Source: JAJRPT01 sp965661945 (GTDB lineage: Bacteria; Bacteroidota; Ignavibacteria; Kapaibacteriales; UBA2268). From it: DNA of 64,000 bases. Both the position numbers and the translations under genes were made by a program. The notes below the pieces were generated by a model. That model ran no database searches, was not told where the DNA came from, and saw only the letters and a list, made by a program, of their open reading frames with translations. Shown here in pieces: positions 63,876-64,000 of this stretch; the stretch's first letter is position 1; each line of letters begins with the position of its first letter. Location: NCBI GenBank assembly GCA_965661945.1, contig CBFIFP010000003.1, positions 332,045 to 396,044 on the forward strand. Reading direction: 5' to 3'.

Positions 63876-63901
63876 GCACCCTTCGACTCCGCTCAGGGTG
63901 C
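63876..63901 (-). repeat. Palindromic repeat 2, inverted, stem GCACCCT
   Basis: On the minus strand the same core GAGCGGAGTCGA is flanked by GCACCCT and AGGGTGC. The stem differs from that of repeat 1 but is again perfectly self-complementary. Confidence 0.85.
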
Positions 63902-63912
63902 TTAAAACAAAG

Positions 63913-63936
63913 TTCCCTGAGCGAAGTCGAAGGGAA
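63913..63936 (+). repeat. Palindromic repeat 3, stem TTCCCT
   Basis: TTCCCT and AGGGAA flank the core GAGCGAAGTCGA, which differs at one base from the other copies. Its right half is the source of the tandem array that follows. Confidence 0.85.
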
Positions 63937-64000
63937 GTAAAGTCGAAGGGAAGTAAAGTCGAAGGGAAGTAAAGTCGAAGGGAAGTAAAGTCGAAGGGAA
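63925..64000 (+). repeat. 16-bp tandem repeat, at least 4.75 copies, running off the window
   Basis: Four complete, identical copies of AGTCGAAGGGAAGTAA (63925-63988) are followed by 12 bases of a fifth copy at the window edge. The unit includes the right half of palindromic repeat 3, so the array seems to have grown from that repeat. The full length lies outside the window. Confidence 0.93.

Noticed and set aside
63925..64000. 16-bp tandem repeat as a CRISPR array
   Set aside because: Copies are directly adjacent with no unique spacers, and no cas genes are present.

Overview
The window is an AT-rich (roughly 30% G+C), gene-dense chromosomal segment that looks like a member of the Bacteroidota/Chlorobiota (FCB) group, possibly an Ignavibacteria- or Kapabacteria-like lineage. 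The evidence is a 1606-residue secreted protein ending in a type IX secretion sorting domain, a TonB-dependent receptor with a carboxypeptidase-regulatory-like N-terminal domain, OmpA and TolC proteins, TTTG / TAnnTTTG promoters (clearest before tRNA-His and rimK), frequent genes without Shine-Dalgarno sequences, and a MurE with the DNPR motif of meso-diaminopimelate-adding enzymes. No rRNA, prophage, CRISPR array or intact insertion sequence is seen.

Layout. 1-3998 (minus): rsmI (partial), radA, an ECF sigma factor with a Cys-rich tail, a 41-residue (Cys-Asn)n peptide gene missed by length-filtered gene calling, and a membrane-anchored protein of unknown function. 4062-5823 (plus): lipoprotein and hbd. 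5873-7435 (minus): a frameshifted outer-membrane remnant and coaBC. 7502-12931 (plus): der, purH, glgP. 13248-13900 (plus): an MntA/HepT toxin-antitoxin pair whose HEPN toxin gene is broken. 13974-34554 (minus): ftsK, comB, two surface/sensor genes, a PEP/pyruvate-binding protein, an OmpA protein, the giant type IX substrate, a histone-deacetylase-like hydrolase, rpe, mnmA, valS. 34705-44134 (plus): purS-purQ-tatA-tatA-gatA-dsrE, then rlpA, rimK, PAP2 phosphatase, an epimerase, and a Cys-rich exported protein followed by a TonB receptor. 44192-44268 (minus): tRNA-His. 44405-47936 (plus): a DnaQ-like exonuclease, recQ and an exported protein. 48317-49855 (minus): a flavoprotein. 50053-52384 (plus): murE and an epimerase. 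52417-61727 (minus): tsaC, an AlkC/AlkD-like HEAT protein, a disulfide-less flavoprotein, an amidohydrolase, a TerB-like protein, TolC, lepB, lepA and tRNA-Ser. 61949-64000 (plus): a type IIG/ISP-like restriction-methylase that stops early at a cluster of palindromic and tandem repeats.

Most genes are housekeeping. The most unusual locus is 2131-2944. The ECF sigma gene and the (Cys-Asn)n peptide gene are each preceded by the same bipartite element, TTTGCGTCTTTT and CGTCTA, with 16 and 15 bp between the TGCGTC and CGTCTA blocks. The peptide gene has a good ribosome-binding site and a strong terminator. Together this looks like a compact self-regulating circuit in which a Cys-tailed sigma factor drives a thiol-rich, metallothionein-like peptide; the metal or thiol-stress role is inference. 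Several genes nearby are visibly decaying (HepT, the outer-membrane remnant, the HDOD protein, the methylase), and several break points are repeats or homopolymer runs.
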